Assembly: GCA_013003715.1 (NCBI GenBank) | Contig: JABDIN010000050.1 | Location: forward strand, 62,001-126,000 | Length of the DNA: 64,000 bases | From: Desulfobacteraceae bacterium | Lineage (GTDB): Bacteria > Desulfobacterota > Desulfobacteria > Desulfobacterales > Desulfosarcinaceae | Direction of reading: 5' to 3' | Shown: positions 26,736 through 35,456 of the stretch, in pieces | Layout of the letters: each line of letters starts with the position of its first letter | Position numbering within the stretch: the stretch's first letter is position 1 | Translations under genes and position numbers: made by a program | Notes under the pieces: model-generated | Told to the model about the DNA's origin: nothing | The model's input: the letters and a program-made list of their open reading frames with translations, nothing else | The model's database searches: none

Positions 26736-28064
26736 ATGGATTGGAACATACCTTCACTGAAAGACCTGGAACATTATTTTTGGCGATGTACCGCCTGCGG
26801 TACCTGCCGATCCGCATACGATTACGGCCCTCCCCCAACCGCTCGCCCCATCTGTCCTGCAGGCACGGAGTTTGGGTTTGAAGGGTACTACTCTTCCAAG
26901 GGAAAAGCCGCTTATGCCAGGGGAATCATGGACGGCACACTGGATTTAGATGATCCCGAATTCCTTGAAGCCATTTACAAATGCACGGTCTGCGCCGGTT
27001 GTCAGAACCAGTGCCAGGTGGATTATAAACCTCACATTCCCGAAATAATAGAAGCAATCCGCCGCGAAGCGGTGGAGAAGGGGGCGGGCCCCCTGCAATC
27101 CCAACAAAACCTTGTCAAGTCCATGAAAAATTACAACAACCCGTACCAGGGTCCACGGCGAGTCAGAAATGAATGGACACGTCCTTTCAAGAAAGCCAAA
27201 AAACCCATTAAAAATATCAATAAATCACCGGCATCCGTTCTTTTCTATGTGGGTTGCACCGGCGCATTCAATCAAACCGCCAGGGCGGTTCCGACGGCCA
27301 CCGCCGAGATCTTCCAGAAACTGGACATTGATTTCGGTATTCTTGGTGAAAACGAAGTCTGTTGCGGCTCCACGGCCATGCGGTTGGGTGATGCCGCTGA
27401 ATTCAAACGGGTGGCTACGGCCAACCTGGAAACTTTCAAGAAGCTGCACGAAGAACGCGGGGTCAGTACCATCGTGACGTCATGTGCCGGTTGCTACCGT
27501 GCCATTAAAAAGGACTACACCCTGTCATCCGATTTCGATCGGATGATGGCCGGAATCGAGGTCATCCACACCGTGGATTTCCTGCACCGACTGGTGAAAG
27601 AAGGAAAACTGACATTCGAAAAAGAGTTACCCTGGACCGTTACCTACCATGATCCCTGCCACACCGGACGACATCTCAACAAATTCCAGGTTGACCGGGA
27701 GGGCACCGAACTCTGGGAAGGGGCCTATGTCGATATTGATGAAAGCGAGTGCCTCTATGATAAACCCCGGGAAATTCTGCAGGCCATTCCCGGGATTAAA
27801 TTCAAAGAGATGGATCGCATCCGCGCCAACTCCTATTGTTGCGGCGGCGGCGGCGGTGTCATGACCGGCTTCGGTGACTGGGCTGCCAAAAATGCCGGCA
27901 TCAGAATTACCGAGGCCATGGAAACCGGTGCCGAAAAGGTGGTGACCACCTGTCCCTTCTGCCATTACAATCTCAACGAAGGGGCCAAACGGACCGGCAG
28001 CCGGATGACCGTCCATGACTTAACGGAACTGATAAATGCCGTGCTTCCTGAAAAGACCCCATAA
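26736..28064 (+). CDS. GlcF/HdrD-like (Fe-S)-binding oxidoreductase subunit
   Basis: A 442-residue protein. Cluster motifs at Cys18/21/24 plus Cys40 (CTACGTC ... PICPAG) and Cys83/86/89/93 (CTVCAGCQNQC) are followed by two CCG domains (VGCTGAF...VCCGS...SCAGC and DPCHTGR...YCCGGGGG...TCPFC). The first cluster has unusual spacing for its fourth cysteine. The start at 26736 is favoured by GGAGG close upstream; in-frame 26670 has none. It pairs with the flavoprotein before it and is a shorter paralogue of the 15176-16978 product, without that protein's basic tail. It likely hands electrons to the quinone pool or a cytochrome partner. Confidence 0.88.
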   Translation: MDWNIPSLKDLEHYFWRCTACGTCRSAYDYGPPPTARPICPAGTEFGFEGYYSSKGKAAYARGIMDGTLDLDDPEFLEAIYKCTVCAGCQNQCQVDYKPHIPEIIEAIRREAVEKGAGPLQSQQNLVKSMKNYNNPYQGPRRVRNEWTRPFKKAKKPIKNINKSPASVLFYVGCTGAFNQTARAVPTATAEIFQKLDIDFGILGENEVCCGSTAMRLGDAAEFKRVATANLETFKKLHEERGVSTIVTSCAGCYRAIKKDYTLSSDFDRMMAGIEVIHTVDFLHRLVKEGKLTFEKELPWTVTYHDPCHTGRHLNKFQVDREGTELWEGAYVDIDESECLYDKPREILQAIPGIKFKEMDRIRANSYCCGGGGGVMTGFGDWAAKNAGIRITEAMETGAEKVVTTCPFCHYNLNEGAKRTGSRMTVHDLTELINAVLPEKTP

Positions 28065-28117
28065 ATTTCCGGAGGCCGATGAAAGCACAAACAACCTAAA
28101 TAAAGAAGGAGGAGGGA

Positions 28118-29311
28118 ATGAAGAAATTCTTGTTCATGTCGGCTCTGTTGGTATTTGCGGTGATGATGAGTATGGCACCCCATGCTGCCATGGCCGCCGA
28201 TCCGGTAAACATCGGCGTGCTGGTTCCCTTGACGGGCATTGTGGCCCAGGGTGGAGTGGAAATGAAATACGGGATCGAAATGGCCGCCGAGGAGAAAGGT
28301 ACGGTATTGGGACGGCCCATTAAACTCATCGTGGAAGATACCCAGGTCAAACCACCTGTTGCGGTTACCAAAGCGGAAAAACTGGTTTACAAAGATAATT
28401 GCAAGGCATTGATCGGCGTTTTTTCAAGCGGTGTGGGCCTCGCGCTTGCTCAAAACATCGACAAGCTCAATGTTCCCTTCCTTACCACCCATGTCATGAC
28501 GACACAATTATACGACTTGCACCCTCTTGTTTTCAGAAGCGGCCAACTGGCCAATGACCAGACCGCCGTGGGCAATGTCAAAGGGATACTGGCCCGTGAA
28601 AACCTTAAAAACCGGACCTACTATGTGCTTGTCCATGACTATTCATGGGGCCACGATGCAGGTGAACGGTTTATTGCCCTGGCCAAACAGAACGGCATCA
28701 AAATTTACAACGAAAAATATGACAAGGCCCCCATCAGTACGAAAGACTGGTCATCTTACATCAGCAAAATAAAAGCTTCCGGAGTGGACGGCATCTACAT
28801 GGCCTTCATCACCAATGTCATCCCTGTTTTCGCCAAACAGGCCGCTGATTTCGGGCTCCAGGCACAAGGTGTGAAGCTGGTTTCCGCTGCCGCCCCGGGC
28901 CCACTGGAAATGGAAGCCGGCGGTGAAGCCTGCCATGGAATTTTCGGTGCCTCGGACTGGTCCTGGGATGTCAACAACCCGACCTCCGATGCATGGGAAA
29001 TGAGATTCTGGGAAAAATTCAAGACCATTCCCTCCGACGCCGCCGTGCACAGCTATGTAGGGGCCATGAACCTTTTCAACGCCATCGAGAAGGCCGGCAG
29101 CACGGACGCCAAGGCCATCGCCGACGCACTCAGGGGTATCAGCTATGACGGTCCCTACGGCACCGTGCGCATTTCCGCAAAAGACAATTGTATGCGAAAC
29201 GATGCCGTATTGACCGAAACCATGGCGGCACCCGACAATCCATTTGGTGCCAAGGTCTATATGAAAGTTCTGGAAACATTCCCGGCAAATGAATTGGGTC
29301 CGGCTGAGTAA
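28118..29311 (+). CDS. ABC transporter substrate-binding protein (branched-chain amino-acid/amide type)
   Basis: A 397-residue periplasmic binding protein of the LivK/type I fold. It has a clear signal peptide (hydrophobic about 4-22, cleavage near AAMAAD), and the mature start VNIGVLVPLTGIVAQGG is typical. AGGAGG precedes the ATG. It is the specificity component of the Liv-type importer encoded next. This family binds amino acids, amides, aromatic acids or short carboxylates, so the ligand is not deducible. A hairpin terminator between this gene and the permease genes may favour its higher expression. Confidence 0.9.
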   Translation: MKKFLFMSALLVFAVMMSMAPHAAMAADPVNIGVLVPLTGIVAQGGVEMKYGIEMAAEEKGTVLGRPIKLIVEDTQVKPPVAVTKAEKLVYKDNCKALIGVFSSGVGLALAQNIDKLNVPFLTTHVMTTQLYDLHPLVFRSGQLANDQTAVGNVKGILARENLKNRTYYVLVHDYSWGHDAGERFIALAKQNGIKIYNEKYDKAPISTKDWSSYISKIKASGVDGIYMAFITNVIPVFAKQAADFGLQAQGVKLVSAAAPGPLEMEAGGEACHGIFGASDWSWDVNNPTSDAWEMRFWEKFKTIPSDAAVHSYVGAMNLFNAIEKAGSTDAKAIADALRGISYDGPYGTVRISAKDNCMRNDAVLTETMAAPDNPFGAKVYMKVLETFPANELGPAE

Positions 29312-29342
29312 TAGCGCAACATTGCGGGATCCTATTTTCCAA

Positions 29343-29384
29343 GGGCGGTGCTGCCCCTGAACCATGGACGGCACCGCCCGCTTT
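29343..29384 (+). terminator. Hairpin between binding-protein and permease genes
   Basis: GGGCGGTGC (29343-29351) pairs with GCACCGCCC (29371-29379), followed by GCTTTT. The short T-run suggests partial termination, as often found behind abundant binding proteins. Confidence 0.65.
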
Positions 29385-29507
29385 TAAGGAATGAATCCTG
29401 ACGCAAAAACGATTATTCACTTTTGGCCGGGGCAGGACCGGTTTATCATAGTTATGGTATACTTCCGGACATTTCACCTGAGGTTGCAAAGGACATAGAG
29501 GATCATC

Positions 29508-30386
29508 ATGGGTGGAGCACTCAGTACGTCTGTAGACATTACCTTGAACAGCCTTGTTCTGGGAGGTGTCTTTCTCATAGTGGCCACGGGTCTGAATATT
29601 ATCTACGGTCTGAGTCGAGTAATGAATTTGGCCCACGGTTCTTTATACGCCATCGGGGCCTATGCCGGTTATACCCTGACGACCATCGGCTTCAACTATT
29701 TCGCAGCCATTGTAATTGCCCCCGTCCTGGTGGCGGCCGTGGGGTTGCTGCTGGAAAGAACCATTATCTCACCCATGCGCAAGAGGTCCATGGTCTACAC
29801 CCTCATACTCACCTACGGGTTGATGTTTTTCCTCGATGGCCTGATCAAGCAATCTTGGGGGAATGAACCGCGCTTTGTGGAGCTTCCGGCGATGATCAAG
29901 TCAACGATACCCATTCTGGGATCCCATTATCCGGTATTCCGGTTGGTAACGCTTTTCATCATCGCAGGTGTGATGACCGGATTAATGCTGTTTTTAAACA
30001 AAACAAAGATTGGAATTATTTTAAGGGCCGCCAGCACGATTCCCGAAATGGTCTCGTGCCTGGGGATAAATATGAAACATGTGCATATCGGGGCCTTTGT
30101 TCTCGGTTGCGCACTGGCAGGAATTGCCGGCACCATTGCCGGCCCCTTGACGACTATCGATCCCCTTATGGGTCATGAAATGCTCATCAGCTCTTTCGTG
30201 GTCATCGTCATCGGCGGACTCGGGAGCCTGAGAGGAGCGGTCTTCGCAGCACTATTAATTGGTGCCGTCCAGACTCTGGCTGAATTTTTTATTACCGATC
30301 TGGCCATGGTCATCGTCTATATGTTAATGGCGGTAATTCTCGCCTTTATGCCCCGTGGACTATTGGGAGAAGGAAGATTTGAATAA
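29508..30386 (+). CDS. livH: Branched-chain amino-acid-type ABC permease, LivH family
   Basis: A 292-residue inner-membrane protein with about eight hydrophobic helices. LivH markers include GLNIIYGLSRVMNLAHGSLYAIGAY near the N-terminus and VIVIGGLGSLRGAVFAAL near the C-terminus. It forms the channel with LivM. The next start overlaps its stop by one base (TAATG), so the two subunits are translationally coupled. Substrate is unknown, and the gene symbol reflects family only. Confidence 0.9.
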   Translation: MGGALSTSVDITLNSLVLGGVFLIVATGLNIIYGLSRVMNLAHGSLYAIGAYAGYTLTTIGFNYFAAIVIAPVLVAAVGLLLERTIISPMRKRSMVYTLILTYGLMFFLDGLIKQSWGNEPRFVELPAMIKSTIPILGSHYPVFRLVTLFIIAGVMTGLMLFLNKTKIGIILRAASTIPEMVSCLGINMKHVHIGAFVLGCALAGIAGTIAGPLTTIDPLMGHEMLISSFVVIVIGGLGSLRGAVFAALLIGAVQTLAEFFITDLAMVIVYMLMAVILAFMPRGLLGEGRFE

Positions 30387-31381
30387 TGGATAAGCACCTG
30401 ACCATACCGGATAATGACAAAGGTATCACTGCATACAAGATTGCTGCCATCACTGTCCTTATTGCCGGATTGGCGTTGTTTCCCTTTGTCATCACAAACC
30501 GTTTTTATATCAGTCTCATCAACGAAATGTTAATCTACGGGCTGTTGGCCATGAGCCTGGATGTGCTTTTGGGTTATACCGGATTACTTTCGTTCATGCA
30601 CAACGCCTATCTGGGCATCAGTGCTTATGTGGTCGGATTGTTTTTAATTCACATTTCTCCTTCATCGCTGTGGCTGGCACTTGTGGCCGGCGTCATTTTC
30701 ACTTCCGTAGTGGCCCTTCCCGTCGGATGGGTTCAAGTGCGTACCGGTGGATTGGCCTTTGCTTTACTCACCTTGGCATTCGGAATGATGTTCCACACCA
30801 TTGTATGGAAATGGTATGGCCTCACCGGCGGGGACGACGGTCTGATGGGGGTACCCAATCCGGCCATCACCATTTTCGGCTGGAAGATCGGGGATTCGGG
30901 CGACCCCGCAACCATGTACCTCTTTACCCTCGTGATCGTGGCCCTGTGCTATTTACTGACCCGGCGCATTATCCGCTCGCCCTTCGGCGCAGTGCTTGAA
31001 GCAATCCGTGAAAATGAGGAACGGGCAGCGTTCATTGGCATCAACGTCCGGATGTACAAACTTTTCGGGTGGATGCTGGCCTGTATGCTGGCCGGTGTTG
31101 CCGGAGCTTTATTCATCCTCTACAAAGGCTATATCGGCCCCACCACAATGAGTGCGTTCGCCGGTGCGGGTGTGTTGATGATGGTACTGCTGGGTGGCCT
31201 GGGCACCCTGTGGGGTCCGCTTGTGGGGGCGGCTATTTTTATTTACATACAAGATTATATCAGCACCATGACGGAGCATTGGGAGATCTATCTCGGAATG
31301 GTTGTCGTGCTCCTGGTACTGTTTTTACCCACGGGATTCGTTGGATTGGGGAGCTATTTCAAACGCCTGGGAAAGGAATAG
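30386..31381 (+). CDS. livM: Branched-chain amino-acid-type ABC permease, LivM family
   Basis: A 331-residue membrane protein with about nine hydrophobic helices. Family motifs are GYTGLLSFMHNAYLGISAY, the cytoplasmic EAA-like loop AIRENEERAAFIGINV and LLGGLGTLWGPLVGAA. It pairs with LivH, with which it shares an overlapping stop/start. The usual FGHAAFFGIGAY-type motif is altered to FMHNAYLGISAY. livG begins ten bases after its stop. Confidence 0.9.
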   Translation: MDKHLTIPDNDKGITAYKIAAITVLIAGLALFPFVITNRFYISLINEMLIYGLLAMSLDVLLGYTGLLSFMHNAYLGISAYVVGLFLIHISPSSLWLALVAGVIFTSVVALPVGWVQVRTGGLAFALLTLAFGMMFHTIVWKWYGLTGGDDGLMGVPNPAITIFGWKIGDSGDPATMYLFTLVIVALCYLLTRRIIRSPFGAVLEAIRENEERAAFIGINVRMYKLFGWMLACMLAGVAGALFILYKGYIGPTTMSAFAGAGVLMMVLLGGLGTLWGPLVGAAIFIYIQDYISTMTEHWEIYLGMVVVLLVLFLPTGFVGLGSYFKRLGKE

Positions 31382-31391
31382 ACAGAACGCA

Positions 31392-32138
31392 ATGGAAGCA
31401 TTTTTATGCACTGAAGATTTGTGCCGCCACTTCGGCGGTGTCACCGCCACGGACTGTGTGTGCATTAATATCGAGCACAACGGCCTGCGTTCCATCATTG
31501 GGCCCAACGGTGCGGGCAAGACAACCTTTATCAACATCGTTACCGGCCGCATTCCGGCCAGTTCGGGTAAAGTGCTGTTTCAAGGCTGCGATATTACGAA
31601 CAAGCCTACCCATGAATTGGTAAAAATGGGAATATGCAGGACATTTCAAATCACCAGTGTGTTTAAGGATTTAAGTGTATTTGAGAATGTGAGAATTGCC
31701 CGACAGGCACGCAAGGGCGGGTCATTGAAAATTTTTTCCCTGAAAAAACATCTCAGGGAAGTCACGGAAGAGACCTGGAATATTCTGGAGCGGCTCGATC
31801 TGCAGAATCTGGCTGCCGAACCGGCCAAAAATCTGGCTTATGGGGATCAACGGGTCCTGGAGGTGGCCATCGCCATGGCCGGTACACCCACAATCTTGTT
31901 CCTGGATGAACCCACTGCCGGCATGTCTCCGGCGGAGACACGCCACATATCCGATCTTATCCAGGGATTGGCCGAAGATATTTCCATTGTATTGGTGGAG
32001 CACGATATGGACCTGGTAATGAGCATTTCAGATGCCATCACCGTTCTGCATTACGGCAGTATCATCGCCGAGGGACAGCCGGACGACATCCGGAGCAACG
32101 AATTGGTCAGGGAGGCCTATCTTGGAAAAGAAGAATAA
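31392..32138 (+). CDS. livG: ABC transporter ATP-binding protein, LivG family
   Basis: A 248-residue ATPase: Walker A GPNGAGKTT, signature LAYGDQRVLEVA (a typical LivG variant of LSGGQ), Walker B ILFLDEPTAGM and the switch His in VLVEHDMD. The ATG at 31392 gives the normal N-terminus; the frame extending to 31302 overlaps livM and is not used. It energises transport through LivHM. Its 3' end overlaps the livF start by 17 bases. Confidence 0.92.
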   Translation: MEAFLCTEDLCRHFGGVTATDCVCINIEHNGLRSIIGPNGAGKTTFINIVTGRIPASSGKVLFQGCDITNKPTHELVKMGICRTFQITSVFKDLSVFENVRIARQARKGGSLKIFSLKKHLREVTEETWNILERLDLQNLAAEPAKNLAYGDQRVLEVAIAMAGTPTILFLDEPTAGMSPAETRHISDLIQGLAEDISIVLVEHDMDLVMSISDAITVLHYGSIIAEGQPDDIRSNELVREAYLGKEE

Positions 32139-32844
32139 GATCCTGAATGTGGAAGAGATCCACACCTTCTATGGTGAGAGTCATATTATTCAGGGTCTGT
32201 CGCTGTTTGTGGCGGAAAACGAAGCGGTCTCAATATTAGGGCGCAACGGAGTTGGCAAGACCACGACCCTAAGGTCGATAATGGGGCTGACTCCACCCAG
32301 ATCCGGGAAAATCACCATTGACGGAGAGGACACCACCAAATTACCGGCCCATGCGGTTTCGATGATGGGTGTGGCTTACGTCCCGGCGGAACGGCATATT
32401 TTCCCTGGATTGCATGTCGAAGAAAACCTCAAGTTGGCAGCTCGACCGGGTGATGGCGACAACCCCTGGACTTTGGAACGCATATACGACCAGTTCCCGA
32501 TTCTGGCCGACCGCACAAAACAGGACGGATCAACCTTGAGTGGCGGTGAGCAGCAAATGCTGGCCATCGGCAGGGCCTTGATCAGTAACCCGAAAATAAT
32601 CATTCTGGATGAGCCGTCTCAGGGCCTCTCCCCCCTGCTAGTGGATGCCGTCACCGAATGCGTCCAGAATTTTTGTGTAAAATCAGGGATAACGTTGATG
32701 GTTGTCGAACAAAATTATCGCATGGCACTAAAAGTGGCCAGCCGACATTATCTGATGGGAACCAAGGGTAAGATTGCCGGGGTCGCCACTACTCAGGAAC
32801 TGAATGATAATCCCCAAATCATCCATGATCACCTGTCGGTTTAA
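32122..32844 (+). CDS. livF: ABC transporter ATP-binding protein, LivF family
   Basis: A 240-residue ATPase with Walker A GRNGVGKTT, signature LSGGEQQMLAIGRAL, Walker B IIILDEPSQGL and the switch region MVVEQNYRMAL. The start is TTG at 32122 with GGGAGG six bases upstream, overlapping the end of livG; the open frame to 32032 lies wholly inside livG and is not used. With LivKHMG it completes a five-gene importer. Gene order K-H-M-G-F is canonical. Confidence 0.91.
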   Translation: MEKKNKILNVEEIHTFYGESHIIQGLSLFVAENEAVSILGRNGVGKTTTLRSIMGLTPPRSGKITIDGEDTTKLPAHAVSMMGVAYVPAERHIFPGLHVEENLKLAARPGDGDNPWTLERIYDQFPILADRTKQDGSTLSGGEQQMLAIGRALISNPKIIILDEPSQGLSPLLVDAVTECVQNFCVKSGITLMVVEQNYRMALKVASRHYLMGTKGKIAGVATTQELNDNPQIIHDHLSV

Positions 32845-32961
32845 CTTGAAAGGCATAGTCGTTGCTTTGGAAGATTACTTATCGAGAGCGGGGCATCTGA
32901 GCATGAAAAGAAAGACTGACCCGGGCCGCGAGCAATTGCAGCTCCAATGGAGGAAATGAGT

Positions 32962-33981
32962 ATGAACCTCAAACAAAGATTTATGAACAAGTTGGAAGGT
33001 AAGGACGTGGATATGACGCCCATTGGTTCCACCACCACCTATGGTGTCGTGGACATCATGAAAAAATGCGGAGCGGAACGTCCAGCCGCGGATACCGATC
33101 CGGAGCTGATGGCAAAACTGGCCATGGCCGGTGCCGAATTTGCGGGTTTCGAGTGGGTAAAGGCCATGGGATGGGACATCACACCGGTCAGCGAAGTCAT
33201 GGGCTGTCCGCTGGGAGAGCCGAAAATCGATCTCCAATACTATATCAAGGACCATCCATATGCGGAAAGCCTCGATGGAATGGCCTACCCCGACGACCTA
33301 TTTGAAAAAGGCCGTTTTCCCGCCTACAAAGAGCAGTTCCGTATCTTAAAGGAGCAAGTCGGTGACAAAATGGTCGTATTCGGCGAAAGCGAGGGTGCCT
33401 GGACCGCCGCCTGCAACCTGGTGGGCACCGAACAATTCATGAAATGGACGTTCAAGGAGCAGGCAAAAGTCCAGCAGGTAATTGATCTGACCAAAGAAGT
33501 GATCATTGACGTGATCAACTGGGCATTCGATCAGGGGGCCGATTACTATTGCCTGGCCGAGCCGTCCTCTGGACCTGCCCTCATGAGTCCGCGGACATGG
33601 AAGCAATTCGTTCAACCCATGATGACCGATATCTGTAAAAAAGCCAACGGTCCGGTCACCCTGCACATATGTGCCAACACGGATATGATTGTGCCGATGA
33701 TGTGCGAAACCGGTGTGGTGGGGATAAGTATTGAGGAAAAAGCGGATATGAAGAAGGCCGCCGACGTCGCACACGAAAAAGGGATACGTGTATTCGGGAA
33801 TGTGGCAACGGCAACAACTTTATTCATGGGAACACCCGAGGATTGCTATAATGAAGCCATCGCCTCCCTTGAAAATGGAACGGATTTTCTGACCCCCGGA
33901 TGCGGTGTTGCACCGGGTTCACCATTGGAGAATGTTCTGCAGATCAAAAAAGCACGCGATGATTTCTTTAAGGCCGGATAA
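32962..33981 (+). CDS. MtaA/UroD-family methyltransferase-like protein
   Basis: A 339-residue TIM-barrel protein of the uroporphyrinogen-decarboxylase superfamily, closer to corrinoid:thiol methyltransferases (MtaA/MtbA/CmuA) than to HemE. The zinc pattern His-x-Cys ... Cys is visible in LHICANT and LTPGCGVAPGSP. MtaA-type enzymes move a methyl group from methyl-corrinoid protein to a thiol or, in bacteria, to related acceptors. No corrinoid protein, MttB-like or activation gene is nearby. GGAGG eight bases before ATG 32962 decides the start. It is probably the last gene of the 25175-33981 operon, with a terminator after it. Confidence 0.8.
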   Translation: MNLKQRFMNKLEGKDVDMTPIGSTTTYGVVDIMKKCGAERPAADTDPELMAKLAMAGAEFAGFEWVKAMGWDITPVSEVMGCPLGEPKIDLQYYIKDHPYAESLDGMAYPDDLFEKGRFPAYKEQFRILKEQVGDKMVVFGESEGAWTAACNLVGTEQFMKWTFKEQAKVQQVIDLTKEVIIDVINWAFDQGADYYCLAEPSSGPALMSPRTWKQFVQPMMTDICKKANGPVTLHICANTDMIVPMMCETGVVGISIEEKADMKKAADVAHEKGIRVFGNVATATTLFMGTPEDCYNEAIASLENGTDFLTPGCGVAPGSPLENVLQIKKARDDFFKAG

Positions 33982-33994
33982 ATCGTCCCACATG

Positions 33995-34033
33995 ATGGGC
34001 GCACCGTCAATCCACTGGCCGTGCGCCCATTTT
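33995..34033 (+). terminator. Rho-independent terminator after the MtaA-like gene
   Basis: ATGGGCGCAC (33995-34004) pairs perfectly with GTGCGCCCAT (34021-34030) and runs into TTTT. It closes the oxidase/transporter operon before operator-promoter P3. Confidence 0.8.
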
Positions 34034-34119
34034 ACCAGAATCAGACATCATCCCGTTCACAGTGACCCGGAGTAACTCCCCATTTTATCCAATCGGAAGG
34101 TAAAAAAACGCTAAACTTT

Positions 34120-34181
34120 AAATATCAGATGTTTTAATATTTATAATATTTCTTGACACCCAAAATCCATTGTGGAAGAAA
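34120..34181 (+). promoter_or_regulatory. Operator-promoter unit P3 upstream of the ureohydrolase-like gene
   Basis: Palindrome AAATATC-A-GATGTTT at 34120-34134, 18 bp, then TTGACA at 34153-34158. A weak TGTGGAAGAA follows at 34171-34180, the same distance from TTGACA as the related element of P2. The palindrome is identical to that at 24590 and one swap away in each half from 23428. The gene starts about 35 bases after the predicted transcription start. Confidence 0.7.
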
Positions 34182-34215
34182 TAAGCCACATCATCCGGGA
34201 TAACCGGTTAATGAT

Positions 34216-35334
34216 ATGGGTTCTGTTGATAAAAGGACGAAATGGAACATGGCCGCTGCACCCAAAAAAATAATTTTCCTGGGATGCCCATTGGATTGTG
34301 ACGAGAAATACGATTCCATCATGGAAAAACTCGCCGGATCACCGGAAGCGGGAACGTCAACTGACCCCTTGGTACCCGTGCTGCACCATATCGGGACGTC
34401 GGTGGCGGAAGACAGATGGGATGTCGCTGGTTCCGTGCCGGTGCCCGACTGGTTGCTGCCGCTTCCACCGGTGCAGGAACATGGCAGGATCAACGCCGAA
34501 GAGATGGTGTCGTTCATTGATGGTGATAATTGCCGAAAATTTGCAGCAACGGCCGGTCAATGGACTGAGGAAAAGATTCTGCCGCAGATACCTTGCCTCG
34601 TCGCCGTGGATCACTCGATTTCCGGTGGGGTCTTTTCGGCATTGAGCCGCCATTACGGCAGAGATAACCTATCCCTGATCATCGTGGACAGCCACACGGA
34701 CGCCGTTCCCATGGATGTTTTGGCCGGTGCGGTTCAGTACGATATGGACACAAACCCCAATAGCGTCCATGATGCCAATGATCCATTGCTATACAACCGC
34801 CCCGACAGCTACAACGCGAGTACCTTCGTCCACCACCTGCTGGAAAAAGAGGTTGTGGATGCGAGGAATCTCTATTTGATCGGTGTCAGCGATTATCCGG
34901 ATAAAAAAGCCCGGCGCATTAAAGATCCACGGATCGGTGCTTACGTGGAAGTATTCAGTCGCCTGAAGGAAGGTGGTGTGTCGATTGTCACTAAAAAAGA
35001 GTGTAAACTCAAACCGCAAAAGGTGGATGTGGCGTTAAAACGTATCGACACCCCCTATGTCTATGTGTCCATCGACATGGATATCGGGGCGAGAAATGCC
35101 CTGAACGGTGTAAGGTTCCGCAATTGGCAAGGATTGATGGAAAAACAGATTAATCGCATCGGTGAGCAGATTGCCGCAATTACCACCCGTGGCATTGAAC
35201 TGGCCGGAATTGACGTAACCGAGTTCAACATGCGGTATGCGGGCAGACCGGGTAGAGATGGGAGAGATGGGAGAGATGGGATTGACCCGACGTTTCAAAT
35301 CGCGGCGGATCTTCTGAAAACCATCGCTTTTTAG
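34216..35334 (+). CDS. Divergent ureohydrolase (arginase/agmatinase superfamily)
   Basis: A 372-residue protein with the metal-ligand blocks of the arginase fold in order: AVDHSISGG, IIVDSHTDAV (DxHxD) and VSIDMDIG (SxDxD). Known members hydrolyse arginine, agmatine, guanidinobutyrate or formiminoglutamate, and some act on other amidines. Inserts around residues 45-130 are unlike classical arginases, so the substrate is open. The C-terminus contains GRD repeats encoded by a 9-bp tandem repeat. ATG 34249 (with AAAGGA) is an alternative start. It follows P3 and probably shares a transcript with the dehydrogenase. Confidence 0.72.
   Translation: MGSVDKRTKWNMAAAPKKIIFLGCPLDCDEKYDSIMEKLAGSPEAGTSTDPLVPVLHHIGTSVAEDRWDVAGSVPVPDWLLPLPPVQEHGRINAEEMVSFIDGDNCRKFAATAGQWTEEKILPQIPCLVAVDHSISGGVFSALSRHYGRDNLSLIIVDSHTDAVPMDVLAGAVQYDMDTNPNSVHDANDPLLYNRPDSYNASTFVHHLLEKEVVDARNLYLIGVSDYPDKKARRIKDPRIGAYVEVFSRLKEGGVSIVTKKECKLKPQKVDVALKRIDTPYVYVSIDMDIGARNALNGVRFRNWQGLMEKQINRIGEQIAAITTRGIELAGIDVTEFNMRYAGRPGRDGRDGRDGIDPTFQIAADLLKTIAF
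35251..35286. repeat. 9-bp tandem repeat inside the ureohydrolase gene
   Basis: Units GGTAGAGAT, GGGAGAGAT, GGGAGAGAT and a decayed GGGATTGAC run from 35251 to 35286 and encode GRDGRDGRDGID near the C-terminus. The period and purine-rich, GAT-containing unit resemble those at 20096-20158. Confidence 0.85.
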
Positions 35335-35456
35335 TGGCGGCCGGCACATGCACGAAAGAGGGTCGGCGAAATCGATCCCGGACACATACTTGAAAAAACA
35401 GATAATGATACACTTGAAACATTTCACCTGAAATAGAGGAAAGGAGCCAGATAAAA

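Noticed and set aside
25817-26749. A 310-codon minus-strand frame
   Set aside because: It is antisense to the FAD oxidase gene, which has clear domain motifs and a ribosome-binding site.
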